A DNA stretch of 64,000 nucleotides from Trichobilharzia regenti. Its lineage: Eukaryota; Platyhelminthes; Trematoda; Strigeidida; Schistosomatidae. The notes beneath the pieces were generated by a model that was not told the DNA's origin, did not search any database, and saw only the letters and a list, made by a program, of their open reading frames with translations. The position numbers were made by a program, and so were the translations under genes. Positions 1 to 15,000 of the stretch are shown in pieces. The stretch covers positions 83,302,903 through 83,366,902 of the forward strand of contig OX235262.1 of assembly GCA_944472135.2 (NCBI GenBank), written 5' to 3'. Positions within the stretch are counted from its first letter, which is position 1, and each line of letters starts with the position of its first letter.

Positions 1-18
1 TTGCTTGCTTTGTTGCAG

Positions 19-64
19 AAGGACCTGGATCAGAGACAGCAGCTAAACCATCTCCTACATACAG
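19..64 (+). CDS. CFAP74: CFAP74-like exon 1 of window
   Basis: Exon of 46 bp after acceptor tttgttgcag and before donor gtaact. It enters with 2 nt of a split codon, reads GPGSETAAKPSPTY, and leaves with 'ag', which joins 'g' of the next exon to give Arg. The phase match to exon 2 supports it. It is too short for an ORF search. Confidence 0.65.
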
Positions 65-3000
65 GTAACTTGTTTATAGTAATTTAAGTTTCATAGACAA
101 TTTAGCTTTCGTAACTTTGGTATTGATTGCTCAAGCTACTCTAGTTAGAGTATAGCAGCAGTAAAATGAGTGACGCATAATTTAAGCAAGGTGCGTCAGT
201 GTTACATTAGGTAGAATGCTTACCAGTCGTGCACGTGGTTCGGTCTCGACTCGCGACAGTGCACTCCTAAATCTCGTTTGGCCACTAATAAGATCGATAG
301 AGGGGGAGGACTGAGGGTTAGGCTAGCAACTCCCCCCAGCAAAAGGCATCAATGCTACTGAAACCTCAAATTCAAGCTTGAAGCCTTATTTTCCATTCGG
401 GATGTAAAGAAAATGAGAATTCTTAAAAATAGTTTACGTATGTGTAAGAAAACTTATTTCTACCCATACTTTGTCGAAATCTATGACATATCACGTATTT
501 AACTGGCTATAATTCATCAAATGTTCGTAAAATTGTGCATGAATCTTTGTTAGTTAATGTTTTAACAAAATACCTGGCGATTACTCACAATCTAATCATG
601 TTTACCTGAATTCCTAGTAATGTTCATGCGGTTCTATACACACTACAAAAGAAAAGTATTAATTCAGTAACACACATAAAAATAAATTTAAAATATCAAC
701 ACATGGAGAGTAGGTACAAAATCTCAACAATTCATTCAATCTGTAAGATTATGTGTTGAAAACTACCCTGAACAGATGACTTTACATGTCCCAAATCGCT
801 TCATTACAGAAACAATATATGATGATCTAATCAGTTATATCTGATAATCCGAATAAAGTAACAAATACAGTTGCTTTACAGGATTTCATCATCAGCTGAC
901 ATCGGTTAGAGGACCATTGGAAAACCAGGGAGTACTAGACAGCTACTCCATCCTATTTCAAAACTCATCGGTAGTGCGCGCCTGCGAACCAATACTTGAA
1001 TATCACTCTGATGCTCACCAGAGACTGGCCCTATTCAGGTAGACAATTACGTGGGTTCTAGTGGGAGTACGTGGCCACTAGCGCACAACAGGTTTATTGT
1101 GAGGACAAATACTCGCCAGTGAAACTGACTAGTGGTCGCACTATATCGTGAAATGGCAGATGTTGGAATTCATGAGCTATTGGATAGGGTTCAAGAAACT
1201 GAATGGTCTACGAGGTCGCCTTGTAATCGGAGAGTCTTGAGTCTGAGCCCCAGTGCTTGAGTACTGTTGGAAGGTCGCAAGCTAGAAAGAACTAGCTGCC
1301 CAGGACTCCCTGGTTTTCTAATGGTTCTCTACCCGATCTTAGCTCTTGATGAAATCTTCTTACCAATCAAATCAAATTCCTGCAAACCAACACTTGAAAA
1401 TCTCTTTTTGACCTATTTTTCTTCTATTAGTGAACTAAGTGTAGTTTATTGACAGGATTTCGGCAAGCAATACATTACACTAGTTCTGTGGTACTTTTAA
1501 ACTCTTATGCTAATCGGACCCATAAAAGTTTTCAAAGTAACTGTATTATTGAATGTTCATTAAGGAAAAGAAATGTTAAGTAAATTGAGTACCTCTGTAG
1601 GCACAATTGGTAAAAATGCAAGTGTTACTAGTGATTACCTGTGTAATTCATTATCTCGGTAACTCTTTTATTAATATTTCATCTATGTACATGTCCATGT
1701 ATAGTTAACAAAGCATGGAAGCTTTGTGAATTCATCGGATAAAGTACTTAGTTTTTAATGTGATATAATAAGTTGAAGTAAGCATATCATTGAGCGAGAA
1801 ATCAACAGTGACATGTTAAAATAAATGAAGGTTATAACTGTTGTACTAACAGGACATATTCACCTGAACACTATTTTTCTTCTGTTATCCATCCGATAAC
1901 TTAATTTCTCTTTTTTCCTGGACTCCAAATATTTCAAGTGTTGATTTGCAGGGATATAATTGGTTACTTGGTTAGGTCCACGGCTTCCTGCTGATCGCCT
2001 GTAACTATCTAATATCATCAAATCAGTGTGCACCGTGATGGTGAGCTACCTAGAATGGTGGCCACATCGCAAACCTGACTGATAGAATTCAGTCTTCACC
2101 AAGGAAAGGAATATAAACGTCACACTAGTTGCTAGTGTCAAATCAAAATACCTACTACAGTCCTACAGGAGGTCAATCATGAGCCCGAATAGCTCAGTGG
2201 TAACATCTCTGACTGCAGTTCTCACTGGGTAACGCCGGTTCAAATCACAGAATGGACATGAGTTCCTTCAGCGTTGCAGATACGCCTTGCCGATGAGTGC
2301 CAACTAGCACGAAGCCTAGGTCGAAGGCTTCCAGCTGATTGCCTCCAACTATCTAATAATTGGTTACTTGTTTGATCACTAGCTGATATCAGTTAGAGAG
2401 TACTAGACAGCTGTTTCGTCTTAGTTCGAGACTTTTCAGCCATATGGCTTCATTGGCTGGGTGGTCTATAATTTCACCTTGTGACCGTAAGTTCCTTGAT
2501 TCGAAACCCGTTGATGGGCACTCACTGATGTAGAGTCACAAACTTAGACGGAATAACTGTTCAGTACTCCCTGGTTTTCCAAACGTTCTCTAATTCATGC
2601 TAACTCGTGATCAAACTAGTAATCTAAGTATTTTATTTTGGAATAATTGTACTTCCTAAAATAATTAGAAAGTGTAGAGACTTAAACCAGTAGATAATAC
2701 AATCGAATCACTTCATTGGAGTTAATTTCTTCAGTTTTTAATGAATCCCAAAAATGTGAAAGTGTACAAAAATGATTTCAAATTTAAATGCATATGTAAT
2801 TTCTCACTTCCGGTTGAAGTATTCTGTGTAATTAGAACAATTTATTACTCAATTTAAAGCTTGAAATCATTTAATAAATATTTTGTCACCATAATGCAAA
2901 TAGTACCAAACTTCTCCCACTAGGTTTTTCCATAGAGAACAAACCGAACACAATGCACTTAAACCATATCAGCAAAAACCATCGGTATATTCACTGGCGA

Positions 3001-6000
3001 TTAAGAGTAATTTATGAGGAACACAGTGAAAATGCTGTCATAGAGTTAGTCAGTTTAACTGGTTGGAGGATTTCATCATGAGCTGACATCGGTCAGAGAG
3101 TCATTGGGAAACCTGCTGGGAGTACTGGACTGCTGTTTCGTCCTAGTTTATGACTCTAAATCAGTTCGCAGCTAACGAGATTCAAACCTAAGACCTCCTG
3201 GTTGCAAGGTGAGCTGGTAGATCATTCAACAACTGGAACCCGATCCAATGGCCCATGATTTCTAACTTGTGCTAATTCAGTTTACTAACCATCAGTACCT
3301 GCATATTCCATTTTATAAGGTGAAATTAAATATTATAAGTAAAATTAGTAAATTTAATAAAAGACAATAATTCTATCAGATATTCTGTCTCGATTTATCT
3401 GGAAGCTTTTATTTCTGTGCTGATATAGTTGAAGAAATCAACTAAGTGTACAGTGAAAAATGTTCATGTAGGACCAGAATTAATAATTTTTACAGTTAAC
3501 CTACAAAAATAGTTTTCATACTGGTTAGTGTGGAAATCTACTGCACTAAGCGTGAAGAATAACATTCCAGTTTTCAGCACAAATGTAGAGTGAGTCCGTA
3601 TATATGGTTCATAAACTTGGAATGTCGCCAAAAGCATTACCAATGGGCTCCAGGCTATTATCAATAGCTGTCGTGTTTCCCATACTAAGGATCAAATGGT
3701 CGACCAGGAGGGATTAGTAGTAAGGGGGCTTTGGCAGGCAATGAACTAACCAAGAATCTATTGGCTTAAAAAATATACTGAAGAAAACAGAGATGAATCG
3801 AACACAATCTGTGAAGAAAACTGAGTGACATTGCGCGCTCAAGTGGAACCCGAATGAGGAATGATCAGTTGAGTGTGTAAAGGCAGAAGATAAAAGACTT
3901 GGTAACCGACCTTTATTAAGAAAATATAAATCATACTTACACATTCTTAGCCACATTAAAGTTTTTCTAGGTTAGAGAAGAATAAATTGTTCTGAATGAT
4001 TGGCACTTTGCCCAAAGTTAAGCAACACTATTCAACAACGTAATTCCACGTCCACAACGTGGACTAAATCCAGATTTGCGTAACAAACACTAACACCTCT
4101 ACATCTATTGACCTAAAATGCTGATTTCAATTTTGGAAACTTCTTATCAATTGACATCCCACTATATGGAGAAATTCATGTGAGGTGGAAATGAAAGCTT
4201 TTGGACAATCATATGGCCGGCTTAAGGGACTTTAGAGGACACGGCGAGATGGAAATGTCCCGGTGAAGCCCTATGGTCCACTCGAAGTCAACGGAATATT
4301 AAGTAAAGTATGGAATGCTCTAATAACATTAAAAAAAGTATCCGAAATGAAAATATTTCCCTAAAATCACATTTAATATGATCACTGATTCCCTAAGTGT
4401 GTGGTTTCTCAGAAAGCAGAAATTTATACTCTGTGGCATTGTTTTTTTTCATGCCTAAGAGTTTCTGTTTAAGGAAAGGTAAGATAGCAAAAAGAAATAA
4501 GGTAGATTCATTACTCCATTCAAGCGTAATATATTTCTCAATTAGTAGTCAGTGTCGTGTCTAATTTAAACTAAATAAACTTAATTAAAATAATTTTTCT
4601 TACAAACAGGAAAGAAAATACTCTCTTCTTCGAATTACTATGTCCAATAATCAGACCTCCTTTACTTGTCCTATCGAATAAGTCTTATAATCGTCTCAAT
4701 TTTGGAGCTATCTGTGCTGGTCAAAGTAATACGCGTACTTTATCAGTCAAAAATATTAGTCCTTATTGTATACAAGTAAGACAAATAAAATGATGTTTTG
4801 TTTTTCACTAATGTTTTTCATTAATGCCAATAACCTTTCATCACTTGTAATTTAAGTAGTAAATTAGTCAAAGTCACACACCCTTAAAGTTCATGTAGGA
4901 TACTGTAGAAAGGGGTGGTTAAATCGAAACCTGATACCAATCCATAAAGTCTTTTACATTTAGTTTAAGCCAAGTGAGAAGGTAACGACTGCCTGTTTGA
5001 AGTCTTTGGGAGGCTAAACAATCAGAGGATTAAAAGTGTCTGGTGATATGGCTCAAAACTGTTCTCATTGGCGTAGATGCATTCAATCTTTTTAAAACTC
5101 TCAGATACATTAAATCATCATGTTTTTTTTCATTTTACTATTCTTTCCCTTTCCTATTTTCGCTTATCATAGTTCTTCGAATCACATTTTCACTCTTTGC
5201 TCCATCTTTTTGTGCTACATCAAGTGTGGTAACTTAAACTGCTGCACATCTGTGCAAAGTTCTAACTTGAAACTCAGCCAGCTAGTCAGTCACTGTGGTG
5301 ACTATTCATGCATAACATTCCTCTTTTATTTTCTTAGAATTTTCTTAGAGTTACATTCCTTTTGGTAAGAGTAGTGACTTACCAGCTTTACTAATTGTTT
5401 CATTATTCAACAAACCACATTTATAGGTAGATAGTGTTATTCTATGTGAAAAAACAACCACAGATACTCCTAACAGTGGTCACAGATTTTATTGGGCAGG
5501 TCATTAATTTTCCAATCAAACACCTAAGTAACAAGAACATGCCTTCATCAGTGACAACGAATTACACCTACACTAATAATAATAATTTTGGCTGAACCTT
5601 AACTTTTATTTGCTAAACTGCCTTCTCAACCCAATAATACTCTAATATTCATGGCAAAAAGTCTCCCTGAAGTGATCTAGTGTTCCCAATCTGTCTAATT
5701 GCTCTCTGTTATTCAACTAATTACAAGTTATTTAACTGAAGTCACGTCTGAGTTTTGTCTTTAATTAATAAAACTAGAGGTATAAAATTTAATGAACGGT
5801 TTCTCTGACTTGTTTAACAGTGAAAACTTTTGGTTGAATACTTCTCGTCACGAAACAAGCCATTAGGTTTTGGTGTGTTTATTTATGTGATATATATCAG
5901 AGAGTATCAGTGTTGAACAAAATGTGTTTGGAATCATCACAAGTACAATAGAATGAACCAGTGAAACCATCAAATCAAACTCAAAATAGTATTCAAGTGA

Positions 6001-9000
6001 ATATTTTTCAAATGATAATATTATTGGTTACCGGATTCTCATCATGAGCTGACATTAGTTAGAGAACTATTGAAGGACCTTAGGGTACTGGACAACTGTT
6101 TCGTCTTAATTTGAGATGCACCGGCTTTTGAATCTCGTATACCACTGAGCCACTGGGACCAGATCCAATGGCCAGACCATGAATTCCAACTTCTTTCAAT
6201 TCACAATATAGTGCGATCACTAGCCAACGTCTTTGGCGAGTACTTTTCCTCACTTCCGACCTGCTGTACCCTAGTGGTCACGACTTTTCACTAGAAACCT
6301 AGGTAATTATCTACATGAATAGGGCCAGTAGCTACTGGGCATCTTATTGATATTTAAGTATTGATTTGCAGGGGTTTGACTGATTGGTTACAGCATTTTA
6401 TCATGAGCTGATATCGATCAGGCGTAAGGACAAATACTTGCCGAAGACAATGGCTAGCGGTCGCGCTCTGTAGTGAATTGGAAGTTGGAATTCATGGGAC
6501 AATGGATTAGGCCCCAGAGAGTGGACGGTCTACGAGCTCGCCTTGCAACCAGAAGTTCCTGGGTTCTAACTCCGCTGGGTGGGTACAGCTGGAGGGTCCC
6601 AAATCAGGACGAAACAGCTATCCAGCACTCCCAGTGGGTTTTCCACTGGTTCCCTAAACGATGTCAGCTCATGATGAAACCTTGTAACCAATTAAATCAA
6701 ATCCCTACAAACCAATATTTGAAGATAACATTATTATTCATTATATCGGTGTCAATCTAAGTTTTGTTCTAAAACAGTCAATTAATTTTTTATGTTTAAA
6801 ACAAATAATAAAATAAGGATGTTAATTTGGATTAGTTCACCTCAGAGAAAAGTTAATTTTCCATTTGTCTGAATCCAGGGATAACCAACCAACTGTATTT
6901 CCTACTCCCCAATCGAGTGTAAAATAGAAAAATGCAAATATTTACAAAGTCGATGAGTTTAGAAAAATCGATTATTTTGTTTCATAATTAATCCACTACT
7001 TTGATTGTCTAAGTCTTACGTTGAATAAAAGCTTTCTTCTCCTTTTTACAGCTGAAACCAAAACCTTTAAACCCGATTGGAGCATTTGAGATTATTAGTT
7101 TCAATGAAAATATCAGCTCAGGTGAAGTATGCAATCTGAATTTTGCTTTTACGCCAAACTCACTACAAACACATTGTACAGAAACATTCATTCTTCAATC
7201 TTATCCAATAAAAAATAAAATGTCGGCTGGCGTCAGTTCAAGTGAATATTGTCCATTAAGCGTGAGGTTTTCAGGCATCTGTGTGACACCAAAGTAGGTT
7301 GAACTCAAGTTTCATATTTTTCCTAGCATGACATTTTTTTTTTGTTTACAGCTTGATTCCACACTGTATTTTCGGTACAAGTATGGAATTTTCAGCATGG
7401 ATATCGGTAGCCCAAATTTTGCAGGCCGACCATAGATATCAGGTGTGCGTCGGTGCGGGCTCGAACCCCAGACCATGTGCATGTTGGGCGAGAGTTCTTC
7501 TTTTTTCTCAGAAGTACAGATTACCATTATGTGTCGTTTAGTTTTTTTTTGCAGTTGTAATTCCAACCATTTATTCACATCAGAGTAAAAGTTCTTAAAT
7601 CTATGCTTTGGAAATTAAGCTATGGAGGACGGAAACCCATTACACGTCTCCTTGATACTTATTCATGAAGTAAATAGTTAATATGTGGTGTGAAATACAC
7701 ACTGATTGATCAGTTGGCTGCTGATTGAATAATTAGGATTTGTATAACTAGAGTAACGCATCGTTATAGCCTCTAAATGACTTACTCTAGAACCAGTCGC
7801 AAAAGATAAAACGTAATCACACCATGTCTTCAGTCTAATCGTAATATATCCTTTACTCATTTTCTTATCACTTCTTCCGTCTTCTAGTACCTTACAACCT
7901 GCACCTAAACTACTTTTATTCCTTTTTCTTCCATTTTGTTCTCTTCTACCTAATGTTTAGAAATAAAGTATGATAATCTGATCCCCTATACAATAATTCT
8001 ACATCCTCCACAAGTGGCCTGCTTGAATTACTAGGAGACTTTAGCCTCCATCCAACATAGTGCCATTTAGTTACATCCACGGGTCGTAAAATGTACTCAC
8101 ACTCACTTTTTAATTTGCTTTCAACCCACCAGGGAGTATCTCTTTGAGACAAAGGAAAAATATCATAAGGGGTAAGGGTCGATGCTTCCAGTCGAACAGC
8201 ATTATTAGGCAGAAGACCAGTAGTTCAGTGAAGAGTTTCTTTTCGCTGGCGAATTCTTTTTCAAAGCTGTACAATCGCAAATATATATACATATATATAT
8301 GGTTGTTTTGTATGTGTGTGTACATTAAATTTGTCAAACGAAAACACAATTAGTAAGTTTTTGGTGGAGTTACGTAATGCAAAAGGCGTTCTGATGAATT
8401 ATCCCAAACAAGCTTCTACAGTCGGAAAAGAAACCTAATTAGATGTCTTGCTACTGACGTCCGACTCATCTGCAGCTCTGATCACCTAGAAGAAGTACTG
8501 CACTTCCTGAAAGAAATCTTCCTACAAAACGGTTATCCATCAGGATTCATCATCAAACAGAAAATCTAAAAGCAAGAGACACCATCCGTGCCAAAAAAAG
8601 ATACTTTATATGAACCTCGACTTCAAAGGTAACCTACTCAGTGATGTCTTTAGGAGGAGAATTTACACTTCTTTAAGAAGAACTTTCTTTGCGGCAACAT
8701 TTTTTTTTATTTACAGCTTGATTCCACACTGTATTTTTGGTACAAGTATGGAATTTTCAGCATGGATATCGGTAGCCCAAATTTTGCAGGCCGACCATAG
8801 ATATCAAGTGTGCGTCGGCGTGGGCTCGAACCCCGGACCATGTGCATGGTCGGCGAGAGTCCTAACCACTGTGCCACCGACGCACTTGAGAGTAGTGTTC
8901 TCTAACCACCGGTGGATTTTCAGAAGCCCGAAGGATAAGATCCCGCACCTGACCACTTCTCTGTGTATATATCAGTTCACCTGTTGCTGTGAAGCCAGGT

Positions 9001-12000
9001 ACATTGGTCGTTCAACGCGCATCCTGTCAAAAAAGGTCAAAGAACACCATCCAGTGTGCCTACAGAAAGGAAGTATTGGTAGTATAGGGAGTGCAATAAT
9101 CGAACATCTTGTCAACACTGGTCATTTCATCTCAACAAACGCCTCCTTCAAAGTAATCTACAGAGCAAAGAGCAACCTGCCAAAGACAATACATATCCGT
9201 CTTCTTTGCAATGCAGAAGTCATAGCCATTCAGTCAGTAGAACCAGAACTATGCATACAAAAGAAAATTATTCAACCACATCTACTACCATGGTGACAAC
9301 GCTGTTGATTTGACTTAACTTTTGTTTGTATGCTTATTCTTCTAACTACTTAAAACTCTTACGTAATTCCGTATGTTACTTTGCTTCCATGTACACCCCG
9401 AGCACCACTCTTTCATCACACTATTCATGTTATTATGTAACTCTTCTTTAACAATCGTTTGCGATAACTCATTACTTTTGTTACTACCCTCGTAGATCAA
9501 CATCCAATTCGTCTGAACGCACTTTGTATTACGTAACTTCATCAAAAACTTACTAATTGTATTTTCGTTTGACAAATTTAGTGTACACACGCATACAAAA
9601 CAACCATATATATATTTGCGACTGTACAGCTATGAAAATGAATTCACCAGCGAAAGGAGACTCTTCACTGATCTACTGGTCTTCTGTCTAATAGTGCTGT
9701 TAGAATGAGGATTTCTCATAAACAGCATTATATCACATCATTTACCATAGATTGCTATACTACTTGAAGATCCTAGATGAAGGGAAATGTATATTGCAGT
9801 AAATTCCTCTAAGAATTCCGTACGCTGTGTAAACACTTTGTCAAGAATAAAACTGTTATTATTGCTATTATGCTGGAAACATATCGGCCTTTCTACAGAA
9901 GTACAAAATTTTGGCAAATTTCACTCTGAAACTTTACAGAGTAAATAATGTTAATACTGAATACAACAGTAATAATAATAATAAAGTGATTATTATTTGG
10001 CCAAATTTCTCAATTCTGTTGGAAGGCCGATATATTCCAAGCATAACAATAATGAAAATAACCAACCAACAACAACAACAGCAGAAACATCCAGCGCCAA
10101 TAACCATTAACAGGAGGGATTTGAAAGAGGTTACTTCATTCACTCACTGGTCTAGGGAGCATTGTCTCAACTACAGGAAGTCGAAACGGACAAGGATGTC
10201 AAGTCGAGTGAGAATCAGGAAGGCGAGAAACATATTCATTAATCTGAAACCTATCTGGAAATCTTCGTCACTCAGCCAGAATCAACAACAGAATTCGGTA
10301 AAATTTTCAATACAAACGTCAAGTCAGTCAGTTCTTCTATACGGATCAGAAACTTGGCGGGCGGGTCACAAAGAATATTTCCAACAGCCTGTTGCAGTCG
10401 TTACCTTTATCAACAACTGTCTTCGCTGGCTCTATACTGAAGATCAGATGGCCGGGCGGGCCGGAAACAATCACCAACAAAAAACTATGGCTGGAAACAA
10501 ACAAAACAAGAACTAATCGCCAACCAACAAATATGCAGGAGAAAGTGGAGATGGATTGGATGGACACTCACTGAGGAGGCCTCTGGGTGGCATCGCATGC
10601 GCGTCAGGCCATTCATCGAGTGGAACCCGAAAGGGAAGCGGCGAGTGGGAAGTCAGTGCAAGGGTGACACAGAGGAGATCGTGTGAAGAGGAGTTGACAC
10701 AGTATGGACCAATATGGATGCAGGTGAAAAGTACAGCAGAAGGAAGACAGAAGCAAGTGGAGACGTGCAGTTGAAGCCCTATGTTCTACTAGGAACTCAA
10801 GGGAACAATAATAATAACAGCTTTATTCTGGACAAAATGTTCACATAGTGTACGGAATTATCAGAGTAATTTTCTACATTGCAGTTTCGGCTCATACAAC
10901 AGTAATGAAACATGAGATAGCTGTCACTTTCTATTTCAGCACTCTCCGGTAGGGCTCACTAGATATTGAATTGATAATGTAACCCAGAATCTTTGAGTTG
11001 TGAAGCCTGCTTATATACCCTACTGGCCTTCACATTGATGGCATTTGTTGACGGTGGCACTGTATTAACAATCAACAGAAGTTATGATTCACAGATAAGT
11101 GGATTCCAATCTAACAGTTATATTATCAGTATGATTCCCTGAAGACTACGAGGTTCAACCCAGCATAACTTGTTTTGTATGACATTAACTCTAAATATTT
11201 AGTCGATAAGAGGTAACTTCAACTCTTATTGATATCCGCATTATTATTTACAAACTAGTAACGCTTTACTTGGGTTAAACACTACTAGATTTAACCCAAG
11301 GTAAGTGATAATTTTTTTCAGAACAAACTGAAGAGATATACCTGCGAAAGCTAAGATATTTAACAAGTGTGTGTTTTTTTCATTACATATTTCCAGAGTT
11401 GAAGTCACTGGTCCACCTGAACTTATAACAATTCCATGTGGCTCACAAAATCCTGAGAATTCTAATATACCAGTCAATACCAAGCAAACACTTCATTATC
11501 TTCGTTTTGGTTATATTCTACTTGGAGAATTTATTGAACGATTAATAACTCTAACCAATCCTACAAATATAACTCTAAACTTTGAAATACTGTATGATGA
11601 TAATCAAATAGGCGGAACAAAAAACCAAAATGGATTGCCTGTATTCATGGTTGTACCGAATAAAGGGAAAATTAAACCAGGTATGGCGAACTCAACTGAG
11701 TTGTAGTGTATTTATTATTGTGATACTACTCATGTAAGGCATGGTAAGATATTTATAAATAATGAATACATTCCTATTATAATAGAGACGATTTGTAGCT
11801 CAGCTGGATGATTTGCGGTTAGTTGGTTTAATTGCAGAGCTATCGTCGGCCTTCTGGACATTACCTTCAGCGCAAGTTTTAGCATAAAATCAACTCATTT
11901 GAGTTCTTCATGAATGATATAATTGTGTATCCTGGCAACCGTCTTCGTGACTGGTAGTCAGTTTATTTACATCTGTACCGATCATTTTTATTGATTTGGA

Positions 12001-15000
12001 ATTTGAACTTTCTTGTCACATGATTTGCTTTCTATTAGTTGGTAAATTTAATCTATACTAATATGTTTGTTGATTGCTGCTTTGCTTGAGTACCAGGCTT
12101 CTAAGAACCCCCTGGCACTTTTGGTGTTTCCCCTGTTTAAAATTTCAACATTATTCCAATCAAACTGGTGTCTATAATTATCTACATGCATTGATATGAA
12201 AGAATGTATATCATGTCTTTCCACAGCTAATTTGTGTCCTCGGATTCTGATTCTATGGGGACGACCACTTTGGGAGATATAATGTCTGCTACAGTTCATA
12301 CAATTTATTTTATTAATGGTAATAACTTTATCTTCATTTACTGTTGGATCTTTTGGTTTGCACAATATTAGTTAAAGTGATTGTGCTGACTGTCTGGCTT
12401 GTGTGCTATATCTGTTTCAAACGGTTTCAATATTCTAGGTGTTATTTCAGAGGTATTTTTATATATAGAAAAATGAATTTTCTTGTAGCCGTTGATGATG
12501 GTTTCTTGTTGGTGTTGTGACTTGATTTTAGGTACTTTCTGATGAAACTGTGAGGATATTATCACAATTTCTATCTGAAATTCCTAGAAGCCTGTTACTC
12601 AAGCGAATCAGCTATTAACAAACATGTTAATATAGACCAGATCCACCAACCAATAAAAAGTAAATCACGTGACAGGAAAATTTAAATTCCAAATTAATAA
12701 AAAACGATCAGTACAGATGTAAATAAACTGACTACCAGTCACGAAGATGGTTGCCAGGATACACAATTATATCATTCATGAAGAATTCAAATGAGTTGAT
12801 TTTATGCTAAAACTTGCGCTGAAGGTAATGTCCAGAAGGCCGACGATAGCTCCGCAATTAAACCAACCAGCATTACAATTATGTATATATGTCGTGCGTC
12901 AATCCCCACTTTTACTTCTAGAAATCAACTCGTTTTTATCAAATCTTCATAGATGAAATACCCTTTTTCAATAGGATATTTAAATATTTGGGGTTTATTT
13001 GAAGTGGTGTCATTGTGAAAATTTAACAAACTTCAAAATAGATTTCCTTATCAAGGATCATTAACAAGAAGTTACGCAGTAAAGAACATCTTTTCTTGCT
13101 TAATTGGAGAGATCTTATTTTGCATGAACACACTATTCTACTCAAAAGTGAATTTAGGTTAGATTAGTCAGGTTTCCAGGCAAATATCTTCACTAGATTA
13201 CCTAGATGCCATTCAGTAGTACGGTGCGTCGGTGGCACAGTGGTTAGGATTCTCGCCGACCATGCACATAGTCTGAGGTTCGAGCCCACGCCGACGCACA
13301 CCTGATATAAATGGTCGGCCTGCAAAATTTGGGCTATCGATATCCACGCTGAAAATTCCATACTTGTACCAAAAATACGGTGTGGAATCAAGATGTAATC
13401 AAAAATAAAAATAAAATAAAATTTAATACTTGTTATGCTATACTGCTGCATCACCAGCCCTCGACACTGCAAAAACTGTATACAACAGTTTGAGTGTGTT
13501 TGTGAAAGCAAATACATAGGTCGTACAAAAATGGAATTTTCTGCTTGTATGATTAAGCATTTACCTCAGTGACTGAAAAAAAAGCTGAGGTTAAAGTGTC
13601 AAGACTTTAAATAATATAGCGTCTTATGGACGACTATGGACATGATATGGAAGCTTTCAGGTGACTCACTGTTGTCAGCAGATAAAGAAACTCTAAGATG
13701 CTTGGCATATCTGTAGGCTTGTGCAATAAGAGTTTATCAGCCTGGTCTATGTGTGCAGAAGGAAATGGATGTTACTCTGAATATGCCATGACGGTATGTC
13801 TTACTTATTAACTGTTATCACTAAAATAATTTTATTTCATCTCTTGTCCTTATTATTATGCACTTAAAACTACCCTTCGTCAGTATCATTATCTTAGTCT
13901 GTCTTATTATTATTACTACTAATATGTTTATTACTTAGTTTGCGATTTCCAATGTATTCAAGTTCTTCTTGTAACAATTAATTGTTTGTTTAAGTAATGT
14001 GACTAAACTGTAGTGCATTAGTATCTTAATTTTAATCTTTCACATCATCTTTCGCCGTATCTATCTAAAACTAACCTAAGACATATTCGCACCTGTCGTT
14101 TGGCATCATTGATTTAATGTGATTTATTTAAATGTTGGTTTGAAAGGATTTGATTGGTTAAAGGATTTTATCATGAGCTGACATAGGTTAGAGAACCATT
14201 GAAAAACCACCTGAAAGTACTGGACAGCTGTTTCGGGCTAGTTTGGGACTCTCCATCAGTACCCACCCACCGGGATTCGAACGCAGGACCTTCTGGTTAC
14301 AAGGCGAGCTCATAGACCGTCCATTCTCTGGGACCTGATCCAATGCCTCATGAATTCTTACTTCTGCCAATTCACGACATAGCGCGATTCCTAGACAATG
14401 TCTTCGGCGAGTATTTGTCCTAACCCCGACCTGCTGCACCCTACTGGTCACGACTTCTTACTAGAACCCCTACCTGACTGAAGCAAGTCACTGGTGCGCA
14501 TCTCATCGATTGAATTGGCAGAAGTTAGAATCTATGAGCTGGCTACTGGATCCTGTCTCAGTGGCTTAATGGTCTACGAGCTCGCCTTGTAACCGGAAGG
14601 TCCTAGGTTCGAACGCTGGTGTTGGGTGCGTACTGATGAAGAGTCCTAAACTAGGATGAAACAGTTGTACAGTACTCCCAAGTTTTCCAATGGTTCTCTA
14701 ATCAATGTCAGCTCATGATGAAAGTAGTGTGATTTGCTTACTTATCAGTCGTATATCTCCCAGTGTATTTCTAATAGTATATATTTATGTATATTACACT
14801 GTATGTAGAGTATTCAAATGATAAATTCATTAAAACCTGCTGTACTAACATTTGTTACTATTTTTCTTCAAATTCATGCTGCAAAATAAACAATTCCAAA
14901 TCGAAGTGGACGTTACTTAAAGCTGTCTGCCGCCAACTTAAAACTCAGTCACTGAATGACGGTGTGCACGTCTTTAGAATAAATCGTTTTTGATCGCAGC

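Larger units (their letters stand above)
1956..2625. mobile_element. SINE family A pair interrupted by SINE D
   Basis: A family-A edge (gatttgcagggatataattgg, about 1945-1965) precedes SINE D. After it come a - arm (2371-2450, with gtactagacagctgtttcgtc) and a + arm (2450-2625, with a tRNA-like B box gattcgaaacc). SINE D is therefore the younger insertion. Confidence 0.55.

Noticed and set aside
7312..7578. 88-codon frame on the - strand
   Set aside because: Read through a family-B SINE; no protein family match.
9630..9700. A hammerhead in the terminus of the 8.2-9.7 kb PLE (gaattcaccagcgaaagg)
   Set aside because: A GAAA after a short hairpin is present in three copies, but no CUGANGA half or cleavage triplet could be placed convincingly.
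11791..11850. tRNA-like boxes (tagctcagctgg and ggtttaattgc) at a PLE edge
   Set aside because: The B box is poor and there is no terminator-like T run at the right distance; perhaps chance.
13223..13300. tRNA gene at the head of SINE B copies
   Set aside because: Same sequence recurs at several loci always joined to a LINE-like tail, so these are SINE heads, although gtgcgtcgg and its complement could form an acceptor-like stem.
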